A stretch of DNA of 64,000 nucleotides from the NCBI GenBank assembly GCA_016617855.1, contig JAECUM010003679.1:62001-126000 (forward strand), given 5' to 3'. Under the pieces are notes generated by a model that was not told the origin of the DNA, did not search any database, and was given only the letters and a program-made list of their open reading frames with translations. How positions within the stretch are numbered: the stretch's first letter is position 1; every line of letters starts with the position of its first letter. The DNA is from Megalonaias nervosa (lineage: Eukaryota > Mollusca > Bivalvia > Unionida > Unionidae). The translations under genes were made by a program, and so were the position numbers. This document shows positions 45,465 to 59,024 of this stretch, one piece after another.

Positions 45465-45655
45465 TTTCATGTATAAATTAACACGATTTCACTGTTTACC
45501 AGCTGTTGTGGATTTTGTTGTTGCTAAAACAGATGAATTTACAAACACAATGAACAATGGCCCATCTCTGGAAACAATGTAAACCTGCCCATATGCACAA
45601 ATTTAAGAATGGATAAAACTCTTCTTTATTTCACAACCAGAAATGTAAGTTTTTC

Positions 45656-45661
45656 AATAAA
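45656..45661 (+). terminator. SCNM1: SCNM1 polyadenylation signal AATAAA
   Basis: Canonical hexamer 192 nt after the stop codon, followed by a TG/T-rich stretch (CACGTGTCCACTCTGTG) suitable as a downstream element. The 3' UTR would be about 210 nt. Confidence 0.7.
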
Positions 45662-45664
45662 ACA

Positions 45665-48570
45665 TTTATTGATACACGTGTCCACTCTGTGCCTTATGTG
45701 ATACATTCGTAAGAAATGCATCAGCTGTAACTTGTACATTTTAACTTTTCATTATCGATTGATGTTACTACCAGACTGAAAAAAGTTTACGAAGAAATTC
45801 TCAAAGTTGATGTTGGGGACCAATAAAATTGGTGTATTCATGTTAAAATGGCAATGAACCTGATATGAACAGTTGTTTGTCAAGCCTTCGTTAGGCAGAT
45901 TGCATCATCTTTCTGTCAGTAGTGGCATCCACTTTAATACTTAGATTTGTGGTGGAAATCATGTTTACTTTGACATCCAGGGTCTTCTAGAACAAGAGTT
46001 TTGGTGCTCAGTTACCCCTCCATTTGAAAAAGAGGGGGGCATTTTCTACATTTTTGTGGTATTTATCAAAGTAAATAAAGGTACATATGAAACAAAAGTT
46101 TTTACATTTGGTTAAATTTGTGGTGCAAAGTTTGTGAAATTAACATGAATACTGCAATCAGGATAGAATAGACTTTGTAAATTAGTTTTGTACTGGGTTA
46201 AAAAATTGGTACAGTATTACCCTATGCTCGCAGTTTGTACCCTGATATGCTGGGATTTTGTATGGCCTGTGTTAGTTTCTGTGAGGGTAGTACAGACATT
46301 ACATGTAAAGTTGTGTAATAGATGGCAGCTTACAATTTCTTGTAACCTATATGCCATAATGCAACTGATAACCAGGAAAGTCAAACATTTTAGTATGTTC
46401 CATTTAGTCATGTTGAGCTTAATAAGTTCTGAATAGCCTAGGGTTGTTTGCTAAAATGGAGATAATTTTAAACAAAGATCAAGACCATCAGCATTTCCTC
46501 TTTATGCTTCTCTCAATGTAGTCTAATTTAAAATAGTCTTTCAAAGATATACTTTTGTAACACATGATTAATTGTACATTAAACTCTTACAGATTTTACA
46601 GCTAATAATAAAAATTTTGTCAGTATTATGATCGTGTCTGCATACAGGACAGTTTAAGAGTAGGTCTGGCCAAAATTACCGGACAGCTCTCCTAATGAAC
46701 CCATTTTGCACCCGAAGTACCTAAAAACTATATCCCTTAAAGAATTCCATATTTGGGAATTTGTGTTCCATAGAACCCTCATGAAATGTGTATTTTCTTA
46801 CATATTAAAAGAACTGGTAGCTGACAAATGGTTAAGTGCCTGGTCTCTGTGACTAGCTTGTCTCTGTGGAGATCCTTTGGCATATTTTTATTTGGCCCTG
46901 GTTATAGTTGATGGAGTTTCCAGCAGCACCCACCAAGACCAAAGATAAATAGTTCTGTGGGTCTCATTAGAGAGTGAAGCATAGCCATCTCACTTTAGGC
47001 ATTATATGCTGAATTTATTCAGATCACAATGAAATATTGCATATTTTCTAAGATTCTTTATCTCTCAAGTCACAGGTGCTGAATACATATTTCTGCATTG
47101 GTGCCATTTTCTGGTTCTTGAACCTTGAAATAACATAATTCCAATGACTGCAGACACATGCATGTGCACTCCAACACAATCATGCACTTGGACACAAGCA
47201 CATACACACTCAGACACAAGCTGAAACAAGGACATACACAAGTACATACTCAGACAAGCAAATATAAATGCTGAAACACAAGCTCATAGATATTGTCACC
47301 TGAACACAAGCACAGACATGTCTGACACATTTACACATATTCTTAAACAAGCACATAGACATGAACATTCAGACATCATCATCTTTTCTAACTGCACTAT
47401 TTGCCATGCTCATACATCTATTTACTCCTAGTCCCATCTATGGCAAAAGTTGGATTGTCTGCAAATAATCATGTACTGTGCATATCCCATATTTTTAGGT
47501 TAAGATGTTAACAAGTTCTTATGATACTGAATTGTAATAGTCTACATTAAAGTATGACACAAATTTAACATATTGAGCTAAATTCCACTCCTATTTTATT
47601 AACATTCTGTACTAAAATCTGTCATTTTTATAAACACATGCTTCTAGTCACATTATTTCACCATGATGTTGCACCATTTACCAGTTATAAAAGGCAGCAA
47701 AGTTTCGCTAATATGTAAATATCTAATGAAAGATGACCAGCATCTTTACTCCAGTATTATACTCTGATTGTGAAAGTGATTAAACTGCAAATATGTGAAC
47801 AAGCATGATAAAACCCAGAAAAGCTGCGAGAAAAATCAAATAGAAAGTGAAACTGGATTTCAGAAATGGCAGAAGCAAAGAAACAAACTGTTAGAATACT
47901 CAAGAAATTGCTTGACTGCTGAAACTTTGAAAAGACTAAGGACTAAAATGTTGGAATGTTGGAGAGCATAAAACTAATGACATTGATTTCTTTCATGCTG
48001 TTTGAGTATGGTTGGAGAATCTTCAAGTAAAAACAGTCATTTAGTTAGTTTGTCAAGCAAATAACATGTAATACAGACCATGTAGTGGTGTCTCATGTTA
48101 TATTGAGAATGGCTCATTATGATCACACCAAATGAATGGCCCTGTTTATCTCAAACTTGGCTTAAACGCTATTCCTAAGACATTTTAGTAGTAGTAATAC
48201 AATACCTGCTACTATATTGCACAGCAACAGTTTTCCAGTACACTAGTCCCAGTCCAAGTTTAATATTCCCTCCTCCAATTACTGAGTGGAGGACCAAAAT
48301 TTAAAAAAAAAAACAACAACCCACACCCTAGTCGGATGTTTTTGTCATATCCAATATACAGGATATGTTCATTTTCTTGTGTATACATGTCCACCTGCAT
48401 GCTCTTTTTTTATTTTCATGTCTTTTGACTGGTTTTTGGCTAAACATTTTTTGGGGTGTTATTCTGGATTTTCTCTCTGTTCTTTTATTTTGTGTATCCA
48501 TGTCCTTTTTCATTGATTTTGAAGGGTTTTGGCACTGTGCTTAGCAAAATGGTGTTTCATTAAGTTTTAT
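45665..48570. other. Intergenic, no gene seen
   Basis: AT-rich DNA between SCNM1 and the DIRS relic. 47140-47390 is a degenerate CA-rich array (CAGACACAAGCACATACACA). No exon with coding character was found on either strand. Confidence 0.55.
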
Positions 48571-51130
48571 CGTTGGTCTTAGCAACTGATATTAAAGTAT
48601 ATCTTGCCCATTTTTGGTTCCAGTTCGTATTATGGTTTTCTTGTTCTCTTTCAGCCTACATTATGTTGCAACGTGTCAGTAAATGTGGGCATAAAAAGGC
48701 CCCATGGTACACTCCTCCCCACCTGTTTATCATGCACCAACTGTATGTACTGACAGTTGCCAGTCTTGTTGTCTGTGGGACAACATGGTGTGGGGTTTGG
48801 CCAAAAGTCACTGCACTTACAGAGAAAGGAAGAAGGATCCTGCTTTCTTCTTTTCATCTTGGGATGATCCCCACCATTGCCATGAGTGATCTTGGACACT
48901 CCGATTTTGTTACCACCTGCAGTGAGGGAGGGATCAGTTGCTCTTTTTCCATTGTTCAGAAATTGCCTGCTAAAGAATCATTGACATCCAAAGCTGTCAC
49001 CTCTTGGGGAGAGATCCATGGCACTTTCTTGAAAGAAAAGTTGCATTTGTCTGATTTCTAGAAGTGAATCGTACATTGCCGAAGTTACAGAAGAACAGTG
49101 TTATTGCTTGAACCGATCTGACGATAAAAAAAAATATTCTTTGTTGAACTCGAGATCTCTGATCAAACTATCAGATTATCATTTTTGGACTGGTCTCTTT
49201 GCTAGGTGACTTGTCACTAGGCATCAGGCTACAAACACTGGGTACTGTCACCAGTCACTGCATGAAGTGCTGAATACCAGTAATCCTATGTCAAAAGTAC
49301 TGTCTGTCACCAAACACCGGTTGTTGAAGTGGACACCTGTCTATGGATAATGGTTTGGTAAATAGCCCCCTCCTAATATTACCATTTAATCTTTATGGGG
49401 ATATGGAGTGGATTTTGTTCACCCATCTAGGGAAAAGGAATGGATCGGCATCCCCCTTTCTCTATGTTCCCTTTTAAATCCTACTGGGTTTGGGGACCTC
49501 CACTACCCAATAGTGAGTCTTCTTTCCCTCTTGGGACATTTTGTTCCAAGGTCCATCTGACAGGGCAAGCTGTAGACCTTCCCCATCTTCACCTGCCTTT
49601 TCTAAGAAGGAAATAAGTCACCACTCTCCTGAGGGATCATCAATCCAGTTTTCTAAGAAGAGAAGATCCAAGGGTTAATCCTGTCACCACCACTGCCCCC
49701 TCCTATCCCCCATAAGCACGAAGAGAGTGACAAATCCATAATCTTAATGTCTCCTTCGCAAGAGATGGAGAACAAAAGTAATAGTTCTCTCAAGCCTTAA
49801 TATCTAAGTCAGGACAATGATGCCTTTTCAGTTCTGGCTGACTCAAATGAGGTTCTAGAAGAACAAATTCTGTCAGGGCCTTCACTCTCTTTAGGGTCCC
49901 CTCTTTCATGCATCTTATGGGTTCGGTGATGGAAGAGGAGGAAGTCTGGAATTTCAGTAAAGCAGTAAACAAGGTTTCCTGAAGGATGTGTCTCTTTGTT
50001 GGGAGATGGTGAAGCTTCCCTTCACATCACCAATCAAGAAATAATGGGCTGCATCATGGTAGCATTTCTCAGATGCCAAGAATGCACTCACATCACTTCT
50101 CTCAACTTGTAGGTTTAGAACCTCCTCTGTTGAACAGCTTCAACAGAGATTACTCAGTTTCCACCATATTATGAGCAAGAGGAATATTCTGGAGATGGCT
50201 TGTCCAGACGGGCAAGCTGTCCTCACAGAATTGTTTCTGCACCAGTCTGCATCAGAAACACCTTTTTGTTTATGGGTGGGAGCCAATGGTAGATTTGTTA
50301 ACAACAAAGCTGAACGACAAGCTTCCTCTTTACATCTCTCCAGACGAGAAGGCATGGGTGGTGGACATTCCCACCTTTCAGAACAATCCATCAGGTTCTC
50401 CACAGATTCATGACTTCCAACTCTTGGCTCATCCTGATAGCTCCCCAGTAGCTCCAGAGATTGCGATTAATTGAGCTCTTCAACCTGTTGATGAACAATC
50501 ACAGGGAACTACCACTGAGGAGGGACCTGCTGTTACCGCACTGGGGGTCTCTTGTGCACAGCATTCCCCTTATTCTCCACTTCTATTCCTATCTCATTTA
50601 AATCTAACAGGCAGTTGACCACCAAGGTTTATGAAGCCAAGTGGAGAAATTTCTGTAACCTTGACTGTAAATCTTCTTTGATTCTATCTACCCATCTTTC
50701 ACTGCAGTTGCAGATTTCATCTTTTTCTCTTTGAAGAAAATTATTTCTAAGTTTCTACCATTAAGGGCTGTTGAAGAAATTTCTCTTAACATCCTTAAGT
50801 TCTCTCTGAGCCCCACTAATCAATGGTAAGGTGGAACTCTTGTGTTCTTTGGTTGCTATCTAAACCCCCTTATGAACTTTTTAAGTGATGCTTCCTTCAA
50901 GAATCTTACCCTTAAAAACAGTCCTCCTCCTCTCTCTTGCATCAGCAAAGAGAAGGAATGAAGTTAGCCTTTGTTAGTGGACACAGGATGTTTCTATTGT
51001 AATGGTAACCCTGATTTAGTTTCTATTCCTTGCTAGTCTGGGTTTCTGCCTGAAAATCAGTTCACTTGACAGATTATCTCTGGCCATCAGCCTCCCAACA
51101 AGCTGACAGATTCAGCAATGCAGTAGAAGC
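48570..51130 (+). mobile_element. DIRS-like tyrosine-recombinase retroelement relic lacking RT
   Basis: 48704-48890 encodes a Cys/His-rich stretch (CTDSCQSCCLWDNMVWGLAK SHCTYRERKK) like the gag finger of DIRS elements. 50240-50475 encodes a gag-like segment (MVDLLTTKLNDKLPLYISPD). 50590-51120 resembles the tyrosine recombinase: SNRQLTTKVYEAKWRNF and, after a one-base shift at about 50915, LKTVLLLSLASAKRRNE, whose Arg corresponds to the first catalytic Arg. No RT/RNase H lies between gag and recombinase, and the recombinase stops before the HxxR...Y part. Confidence 0.6.
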
Positions 51131-53420
51131 AGGTAATGTATTACTACTATTAGATAATTAACTATACTTACTGCAAAATTCCCTCCCAAACCACACTCTG
51201 ATGCCCTTTAGTCTCAGCCCAAGTCAAAAGAGGAAGATATTCCATATGCTGAATATGACTAAGGAATCAGACTGGGATAACTTTTGTTGGTGGGGGTAAT
51301 TCTAGTCCTCAGATTACTACTTTTACTAAATGGAGAAGGGAAGTTTGGAATGGGACCTAGCATCTCTGAAAAAAGGTAGTACAGGTAATACAATAGCAGC
51401 AGGTAAGTATTACATAATTAGCATTAGTTTTAGGCCCTCCCCCCCTAATTATATTTTACAATGTCCACTAATAAAACCAACCCAAGAGTCTTGTAATATT
51501 ACAGACTTGAAGTGTAAAGATTTTTACATCCCTGTCTCTAAATAATGACTTATTAGTGTAAACAGACCCAGAAAATCAAATGCTGGCTTGTATGGCCAAT
51601 GGTCAAAGAAGTTTTTGGCATGGCTAATTATCCATTATTTATCAGATATGAACTGTTCATTATGCATCAGTCAGAAAATTTCTTGTCACCTTCCAAGTCC
51701 TGATATGTTTGAATGGAGTTTCAACTAACATTTGGTATATACACCTACATCAAGAAATCACAGATGAGTTCAGCTATGAACATCAACACATCTACAGATA
51801 GGAGGTCTGGAATTGAACAGACTGAGCTTTTTACCACTAATCTTGCTTGCATTTATTTGAAACGTGATACAAGGTCATATCATTCAATGCACATACTGAT
51901 TAACTGGTTTTGCATGTGACTAAAACTTGTAACTCCGTATTAGATTTTTATGGAACTTGGTACGCAAGATTGTATCAAGATCACAAATATGCATGTGGTT
52001 GAGATGATTGGGGATTTGATTTGCTCATCTTGGTACCAATTTTGCGATACTTCAATACAGACTTTGATGGAAACGTACTAAGACATAAACAACTTGGATT
52101 AATTTGATACTGAGTGTACTATGGTTGTATTCATGAATGATCTGGTATCTTTTTCTGAACAGATATTGAAGTTTGATGTATAAAAAAAACCCATCAAGAT
52201 AATAAATGTTTATTAAACACAGACATACCAAGTTTAATGCTGCATGTTATATTTTACAGTCACACTAACAAAATATGACAAATATGAATATTCCATGTTC
52301 GTTTTCTCATTAAATTATGTGGGCACTTGAATCATAATAATGCAGGTCAAAGTGAAGAATCTTTGAAATTCAACTACACAATCACTTTAACTTGCTAAGT
52401 TCTTAAACTTGGTCTTTCATTGGCTTATTTATTGGTTAATTATGATCATATTAAAACAATAACATTACAGTTAGAATACCATTAACATACTAAAATTTGG
52501 CAACCCTTAGAACCACACAGATTACATTAACATTCATCACCACAAATGAAAGCACCTAGCAGATAAAATCAAATAATGCCCCGATTGATTTTGAACAGGA
52601 TCATCATTAATTATTAAAACTGAAAGAACAAATGATAACAAATATATTCATGCCATTTACATGATAAACAAATATTACACAAAATTCTTATAAACTAGCA
52701 GTGGATTCCTGACATACTGTCACAACAGAATACAGCCATCACATTGAACATGACTGGCACATAAACAAGCTAGACCTGCATAAAATGCTTTCATCATGTT
52801 CTTGTGTATTCATAATTGTATTAAATCAATAGGAAAGAGAACTAGTCTCTAAAAAGGCTGGTGACACTGTCAGCATGAAAATGTAATAAGTAATATTTGG
52901 ATCAACACTGGATTAACAAGAATATAATGAATATTTTTTATAAGTATAATCTTTGTAAATTATATGTTATTGCTATATCAATGATGGTAAAAAGACCCAA
53001 TATTCCTGCAACACAACCAACCAACCAACCAATCAACCACTGTTTCTTTCCATATAAGTAGAACAAGAGTCCTTAAAAACGGCTCTCACTCTTGTTGGGA
53101 AAGAATTTCCTGGAATCCATGAGAAGTCCATTGTCATTTCTATTTCTTTACCAGCTGTGCACTGAAATCTGATATTCTTGAAAAACTCCAACATACATGT
53201 AACAAGCTGGCTTTTTTTAAAATGTATTTTTTACATGTACAAGTTTATGTCCACAATATACATACAAAGCGGTAGAAAAGTCTTGGACCTTGAACCTGAT
53301 ATCATGGACAGAAAATCACTATACTTGTCTAGTCAATGTGAAGATGTACATACATGCCAAGTTTAGTTAAATCTATAATATTTAATGGGGGGGGGGCAAA
53401 AAAGCTATTAAGTGGCATAA
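51130..53420. other. Intergenic, no gene seen
   Basis: 51120-51170 and 51380-51420 share GCAGGTAA...TATTAC motifs and may be remnants of the DIRS ends. (CCAA)n at about 53017-53033. Nothing else recognised. Confidence 0.45.
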
Positions 53421-53434
53421 TTCAAGGTATTCAT

Positions 53435-53437
<3 letters not shown>

Positions 53438-53482
<45 letters not shown>
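53438..53482. repeat. (TA)n microsatellite
   Basis: About 22 TA units. Confidence 0.98.
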
Positions 53483-53487
<5 letters not shown>

Positions 53488-53739
53488 ACTGGTTTTGATA
53501 AAAATCCATTTAGACCTGTTTGTGTTGTCATGCTCACAAACCAGTACAGTGAAAAACAAGAGTTAAAACCTTTGACCTTCAAATCAATGTCAGGGTGCTA
53601 TGAACTTGTTCATTGAAATGTACCTAATTACAAAGTCAGGTAAAAACTCACTTTTACGAGTCCATGCCACTGTGTTCATTAGCTTTGTGAAGTACAAAAA
53701 TGTAAGAAATGCCCTTTGACTTGACCCCCAAGGTCAATG

Positions 53740-55080
53740 TAACTATGTACAGATGTGATCAGACCTCCAATATGGCCACCACAGTAGCCATCTTGACAAT
53801 CTTGTTATACCTCTCCTGAACAGACAGCCATATTGACATGGGGTTTCACTGAAAGCCTTCTTATATTTTGACAACTGAACACCACTGAAAATTGAACACT
53901 ATTTTCATTCAGAACCAACTACTTATTGCTGCAGTGTTCTTGTGAAAACTCCATTTGGCATGGTCATCCATTCAAGAAAATATGCTTTTACAAGGAGTTT
54001 CAAATTTTGGGAGGTCACACTAGCATCATTTCCATTTAGGACCAATTACACAGTAAGTGTTTTAGTGAAAATACCATGTAGATATGACCATCCCTCCAAG
54101 ATAGTAGGAACAAAAAATTTCAAAACAGCCACCACTGACCAGCACTATTTTGATTTACAACCAATTAGATATAATAAGGCTTTCAGTGAAACCCCATGTC
54201 AATATGGCTATCTGTTCAGGAGAGCTATAACAAAATTTTCAAGATGGCTACTGTGGTGGCCATACAGGAGGTCTGATTAGCACCATTTTCAATTGAGACC
54301 AACAACACAAATCCTTTCGTGAAAACCTGATGTCACTATGTGTATAAATAGGAGAAGGAGCAATAAAAAAATTTTTATTTTCAACATGGTCACCATGGTA
54401 TTGAAATTGGATTCCTGATTTGCACCCTTTTCATTTAGGATCTACTAGTCATCATAAGAAGTCTGTCAGTGAAAACTATGTCATTGTGACCATCCATTCT
54501 GAGGAGTAATAAGATTTTCAAGATGGCCACCATGGTGGCAATATTAGCTAATATTGGCTGTAAGAATGGTATCATTTTCATTTAGAACTAACATGTCATA
54601 AGAAGTCCTCTAGTGAAAACCCCATATCAATATGACCATTAGTTCATGCATAATAATAACAAGAATTCATCAGTGGTAGTCATATTGGATGTCAGATTAG
54701 CATCTTTTCATTCTATTAGTGAAAACTCTATGTTAATATGACCATCCATTCAGGGGAAGTAGCGATAACAAGATTTTGAAGATGGCCACAGCCATATTGG
54801 ATGCCTGAAGTTCACCATATTTATTCAGACCAACTAGACATCATAAGAAGTCTTTAAATGAAAACCTCATGTCAATATCACAAGCCATTCAGAAGTAGGG
54901 ATAAGATTTTCAAAATGGCTTCTGGTGGCCAAGGAGGACCATTTTCATATAGGATGGACCAGACCTTGGGATGAATGTGTGTTTCAAGTTTCATGGCAGT
55001 CCTCCCCAGAGGGTTAGAAGAAGCAGCAATAACATTTTTTGTGCTAACAGATGGACAATAGACAACAGGACATCTCAAAA
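53740..55080. repeat. Satellite array of ~150-bp 'CAAGATGGCCACC' units
   Basis: About eight to nine degenerate units: TATGACCATCCATTCA, GTAACAAGATTTTCAAGATGGC, GTGGCCATATTGGAT, CACCATTTTCATTTAG, CATAAGAAGTC, GTGAAAACCCCATGTCAATA. The final unit ends in the coda 'GTTTCATGGCAGTCCTCC' also seen near 475 and 10260. The first unit is inverted relative to the rest. Confidence 0.85.
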
Positions 55081-55663
55081 GCTTGTCTAGTATATGGCCA
55101 ATAGAGCTAAGGGCCCCAATCAAGTCATAAGGTCAGAACAGGGGTTAAAGATCATTGCCTGTTGTTACTTATTCATAAAAATTAAAACACTGCATTACCA
55201 GCCTGCCTGCTCAAGGCCTTCCTTGCTGGGAATTTAACTCCTCATGCTTGATTAACTATACCCAGAAGATTCTTTTTTGACACTTCAGTCTACATTCTGC
55301 CTTCCTGTATGCTGTTTTACAATTAAATGCAGTATAGTTTATGCTGAAGATCTCAACTTCTCTCCTTTACATTTTCTATACATGAATATTAACCATGTTC
55401 TTTTGTTTGGTGCCTAAGCTATTAAAAATCAGTAAACATTTCTGTCAGATACTAAACTGATGGTCTTAAAGGGAGTGTACTCGATTAATTAAGCCAGCTT
55501 TTGCTGCACTAGATTGACTTGTTCAAGATTCAACCAAAATGATACTGCATCTTTTGTTTGCTTGGGTCTTTTTTTATGGGCCCTACAGGTGCTGTAGAGG
55601 CAACTTGTGCTAAAGGTGAAAGATAAGGGTTAACAGCACAGTCTGAAATTCAGACAGGAAAGC

Positions 55664-55992
55664 TCTGTGTGTGTGTGTGTGTGATTTGGATTTTTAATGT
55701 AGCTTTAACAATTTTTCAGTCATATCACTACGATGTCTGCAGTGTGGCAGTTTATAGTGATGTCTAGCACTGGGGCATCATGCCGCAGACATGTAGCATG
55801 ATGTCCCACCCAGTCACATTATCCTGACACCAGGTCGACCAGTCCTAACACTAACCTCTTAATGCTGAGCACCTAACAAGGCAGCTGTTAATACCATTTT
55901 TGTAAGTCTTTGGTATGACTCAGCCAAGGTTCGAACCCGCGACCTCCTGCATCCGAGGCGGACACTCTAACTACTAGGCCAATGGAGCAGTT
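55664..55992 (-). mobile_element. SINE family 2 (minus), 11-bp TSD
   Basis: Minus-strand head CCATTGGCCTAGTAGTTAGA and B box GGGTTCGAACC are well preserved; (TG)n at 55665-55682 is the tail. Direct repeat GACAGGAAAGC at 55653-55663 and 55993-56003. A young-looking copy. Confidence 0.92.
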
Positions 55993-56003
55993 GACAGGAA
56001 AGC

Positions 56004-57490
56004 CGAGTTTAGAATATATATCTATATAAACACAAGAGGCCAACATGGTTCTGATATCATTCACCTGTCTTAAATAATGTAACACTTGACATTTGATCAG
56101 GCAGGCAAAGATAGTAAGAGCAGAGCAAACTAGGTCAAAAACGTTAAATTGTGCTGATTTTACCAATTTTACTATAGTATGATATAGCTCTTTCCAAACA
56201 TAAATGCAAAGTTTATAAGCATTGTCTCTTGCTCATAGCTGAAGTCATCCAATATCTTTAAAATTGAAGTTTACAGAACAAACTCAAAATTGTGGTCCAA
56301 TAAATCACATGGTTTTCACCCTGATTGAAATTATAATTCACATGCTTTTTTGGGTCAAGGCCATGTCTTATTTTACTTAAAATCTAAATGTGTTGTGGGA
56401 GAAAAGCATATTGGTGTATCTTCTTTTATTAACAGCTAAAAATGTAGAATGTAATAAAATGGAGTAATGACTTTTGAACATACAAAATATCATGAAATAA
56501 TGCACAAAGCATGTGATATGAAGAGAATGGCAAATGTTTCAGGCAGTTTAACAGGGCAATACCATCAACAGAAAACCCTATTTCACCAAACATATCAAAC
56601 TTGCTTCCAGATATTAACATATTTCAAATGTGGCAAAGTTTTCAGAAAGGATTCTTTGCAAAAAAAATGTATAGAGCTGGACATGGTTTTTACAAGTAAT
56701 ATATTCTATGGAAGCAAAATCAATACTGGAAAAAAGCAACATTACTTGCAAACAGATATCTAAAATTATTAAAAGAAATTCTGATTCTTAATACAAAACT
56801 GCACATAGTTTAAGCTGTTCATTTAAATCCATAAGGTGTATTATTTTTTTAATTGTTCTACAAAAATTTAGGCAAACTGTTTTTTTTTTTAAAAACTGGT
56901 TTGCATAATTTTTTTTGCAAGGGGAATAGCTCTGTAAGGGAACATCCATAAATTACATAGGCATGGAGGGGAGTGGTGGGGTTTGGCAGAAACCTATGCC
57001 TGCATGTGGGGAGGGGGTGACTGTTAATAAGTATTTACATTCTGTACCCTCAGGAGGTCAACATACATAAGCTAAATAAGCTCCTTTATTACCAGAGTTC
57101 TAACATTTTAGTCTGTGATGTGGCTATAACAAGCCAGCAACTGAGTCAGTTTACAGGATAAAATGCAAATTGTCCACAGGGGTACAATAGTGGGTGTTTG
57201 AACATAGGTTACTTCCCTTGGTTTCCATTGGCGAGAAGACCTGAATTTTAAAGGGGAAAAAAATTATTCCGTTGCATACTATTTTATAACTATTTCAAAT
57301 TGCATTAAATTCCATTAATGTGGACAGATCTTGCCCATTGAAAAAAAAACTTAGCATCTTTGTTATGTTAGTCTAATTAATTTACACAAAATCTGTTAAA
57401 ATATATTCTCTAGAGTCATAACAGATAGAAGGTCTCAAGGTAGATTAGTTCTATTAACTAATTGAGTTACCTTCTCTAAATAAAGTTTTA
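56004..57490. other. Intergenic, no gene seen
   Basis: Apart from the short ORF discussed among the rejected items, nothing recognised. Confidence 0.5.
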
Positions 57491-57499
57491 TTATTATTA

Positions 57500-58275
57500 T
57501 AACAAGCTGAGCCAAATGTATGCAAGATCACATCATTAATATGAGTGATCTCTTATTACTGAAATCATGTGAAAGCTTTATCATATTGGTCTACATTCCA
57601 AGTTTGATCTAACTCTGATCAACAATATGACCCCACAGTGGTAACAAACCCAGCCAATTACTTCATTAATATGCATGGATCTTGCTCTTTACATAACTCG
57701 TCCAAGAGCTTCATGATATAGGAAATTGTCCAAGTTTAAATAAAACTGGATGAGTAATATGGATTCCAGAATGGCAACATGGTCAGCCAATCAAATATAT
57801 TATCACCTCATTAATATTTGTGCATCTTGTTCATCAGTGAATTTGTCCAAGGTCTTGATCATATAAGCATATATTCCAAGTTTAATCAAAGTCCAGTTAA
57901 AATATGGCCTCCAGAGCAGTAGCAAACTCTGACAATGCAAGATCACCTATAAATGTGTGTAGCATTCTTTATCAAACTTGTCTACGATCTTGATGATTAT
58001 AAGCATACATTCTAAGCTCAATCAAAATCTGTTCAGAAATATGGTCTCCAGAGTGGCCACAAGCTCAGCCATCCAATTGCATTAATATGCATGGATGTAG
58101 CACATTATCAAACTTGTCCATGACCTTGATGATATATGCATATATTCCAAATTTGATAAAGCTCAGATAAAAAAGCAAGGCCTCTAGAATGGTAAGAAGC
58201 AAATGCTGATGGAAAGACACATGCCAGACAGCTCCACACCATAATTTCACTTGGCCTTACAGCCAGGTGAGCTAA
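57500..58275. repeat. ~137-bp tandem satellite (5 units) ending in AGGTGAGCTAAAAA
   Basis: The marker ATATTCCAAGTTTGATC recurs about every 136-139 bp (57595, 57873, 58009, 58145, and a diverged unit near 57730), with CATTAATATGCATGGATCTTG and ACTTGTCCATGACCTTGATG blocks. It ends CTTGGCCTTACAGCCAGGTGAGC at 58252, the inverted form of the TTTTAGCTCACCTGA motif at 31291. Confidence 0.8.
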
Positions 58276-58767
58276 AAACTCAGAACAAGGTTTTTGAAAT
58301 AGCACCATGTCATAGCTAGGTTACACTGTTGAGATATATGTGTCATTACCTCATAAATTCTGGAGAAAAGAAACATTTTGGGAAGCTCATTAGGCAATAT
58401 ATCTAATGTTTTTCAATCTTTCAAAAAGTAGGTCATCACAAATATTTTCTCCAAGAAAAATCTGACCTAAGAACCCTTAACACAGTGAGGAACCATGAAT
58501 GCTACAGGACTATATGTTTTAGTAACATTTTGAAAGGCTGGTTATAAAAATCTCTTCTCTGTGGTGGCTTTCTGAGACAATTACAGAGCTCACAATCATT
58601 AGCAGCTTTAGTAAATATTGCAGATTCAGTGAGGCATTATAATAAAGATCTTATTATGAAAGGAAGGTCAGTAGGGTCTTAGTGAAGACATCTAGCAACT
58701 ATAATCACTGGGCCCCTGATAATTGTAAGGACCCATCTAAGCTCAGAACTGCATCACAACTGTTATC

Positions 58768-58923
58768 TCAGTACCATTTAGAAGAACAATACATTGCTTT
58801 TCCATAGCTTGTAGAGCAATGAAACAGCAGAGAATCATCCAAGTCTGGACAGTCATCCAAACTGATTTCTGTAACATCTGAGTAGGCAGACCATTCATGT
58901 ATTGCTGTAGTAACTAAATGCAT
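58768..58923 (-). CDS. Possible alternative last exon of the unidentified gene
   Basis: Acceptor CATATTTCAG then 51 open codons and TGA, phase 0, so it could replace the 59025-59234 exon after the same donor. It encodes an acidic peptide containing EWSAYSDVTEISLDDCPDLD, which echoes the WSA, the hydrophobic-acidic core and the PDSD block of the other exon in a different order. It could be a duplicated alternative exon or a chance ORF. Confidence 0.3.
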   Translation of the reverse strand: MHLVTTAIHEWSAYSDVTEISLDDCPDLDDSLLFHCSTSYGKAMYCSSKWY

Positions 58924-59024
58924 CTGAAATATGAGCAATCATTAGAATTGTCATCTTGGAAGTATTCTGGGGGGAAATCCACATATACGGCCTGAGTAAA
59001 GAGTATGTTGAGTTTAGATTTTCA

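Noticed and set aside
56467..56763. ORF with FKCGKVFRKDSLQ-like text resembling a C2H2 zinc finger
   Set aside because: Only one half-finger is visible, without the paired Cys and His spacing or neighbouring fingers. It may be a decayed fragment but is not supportable.
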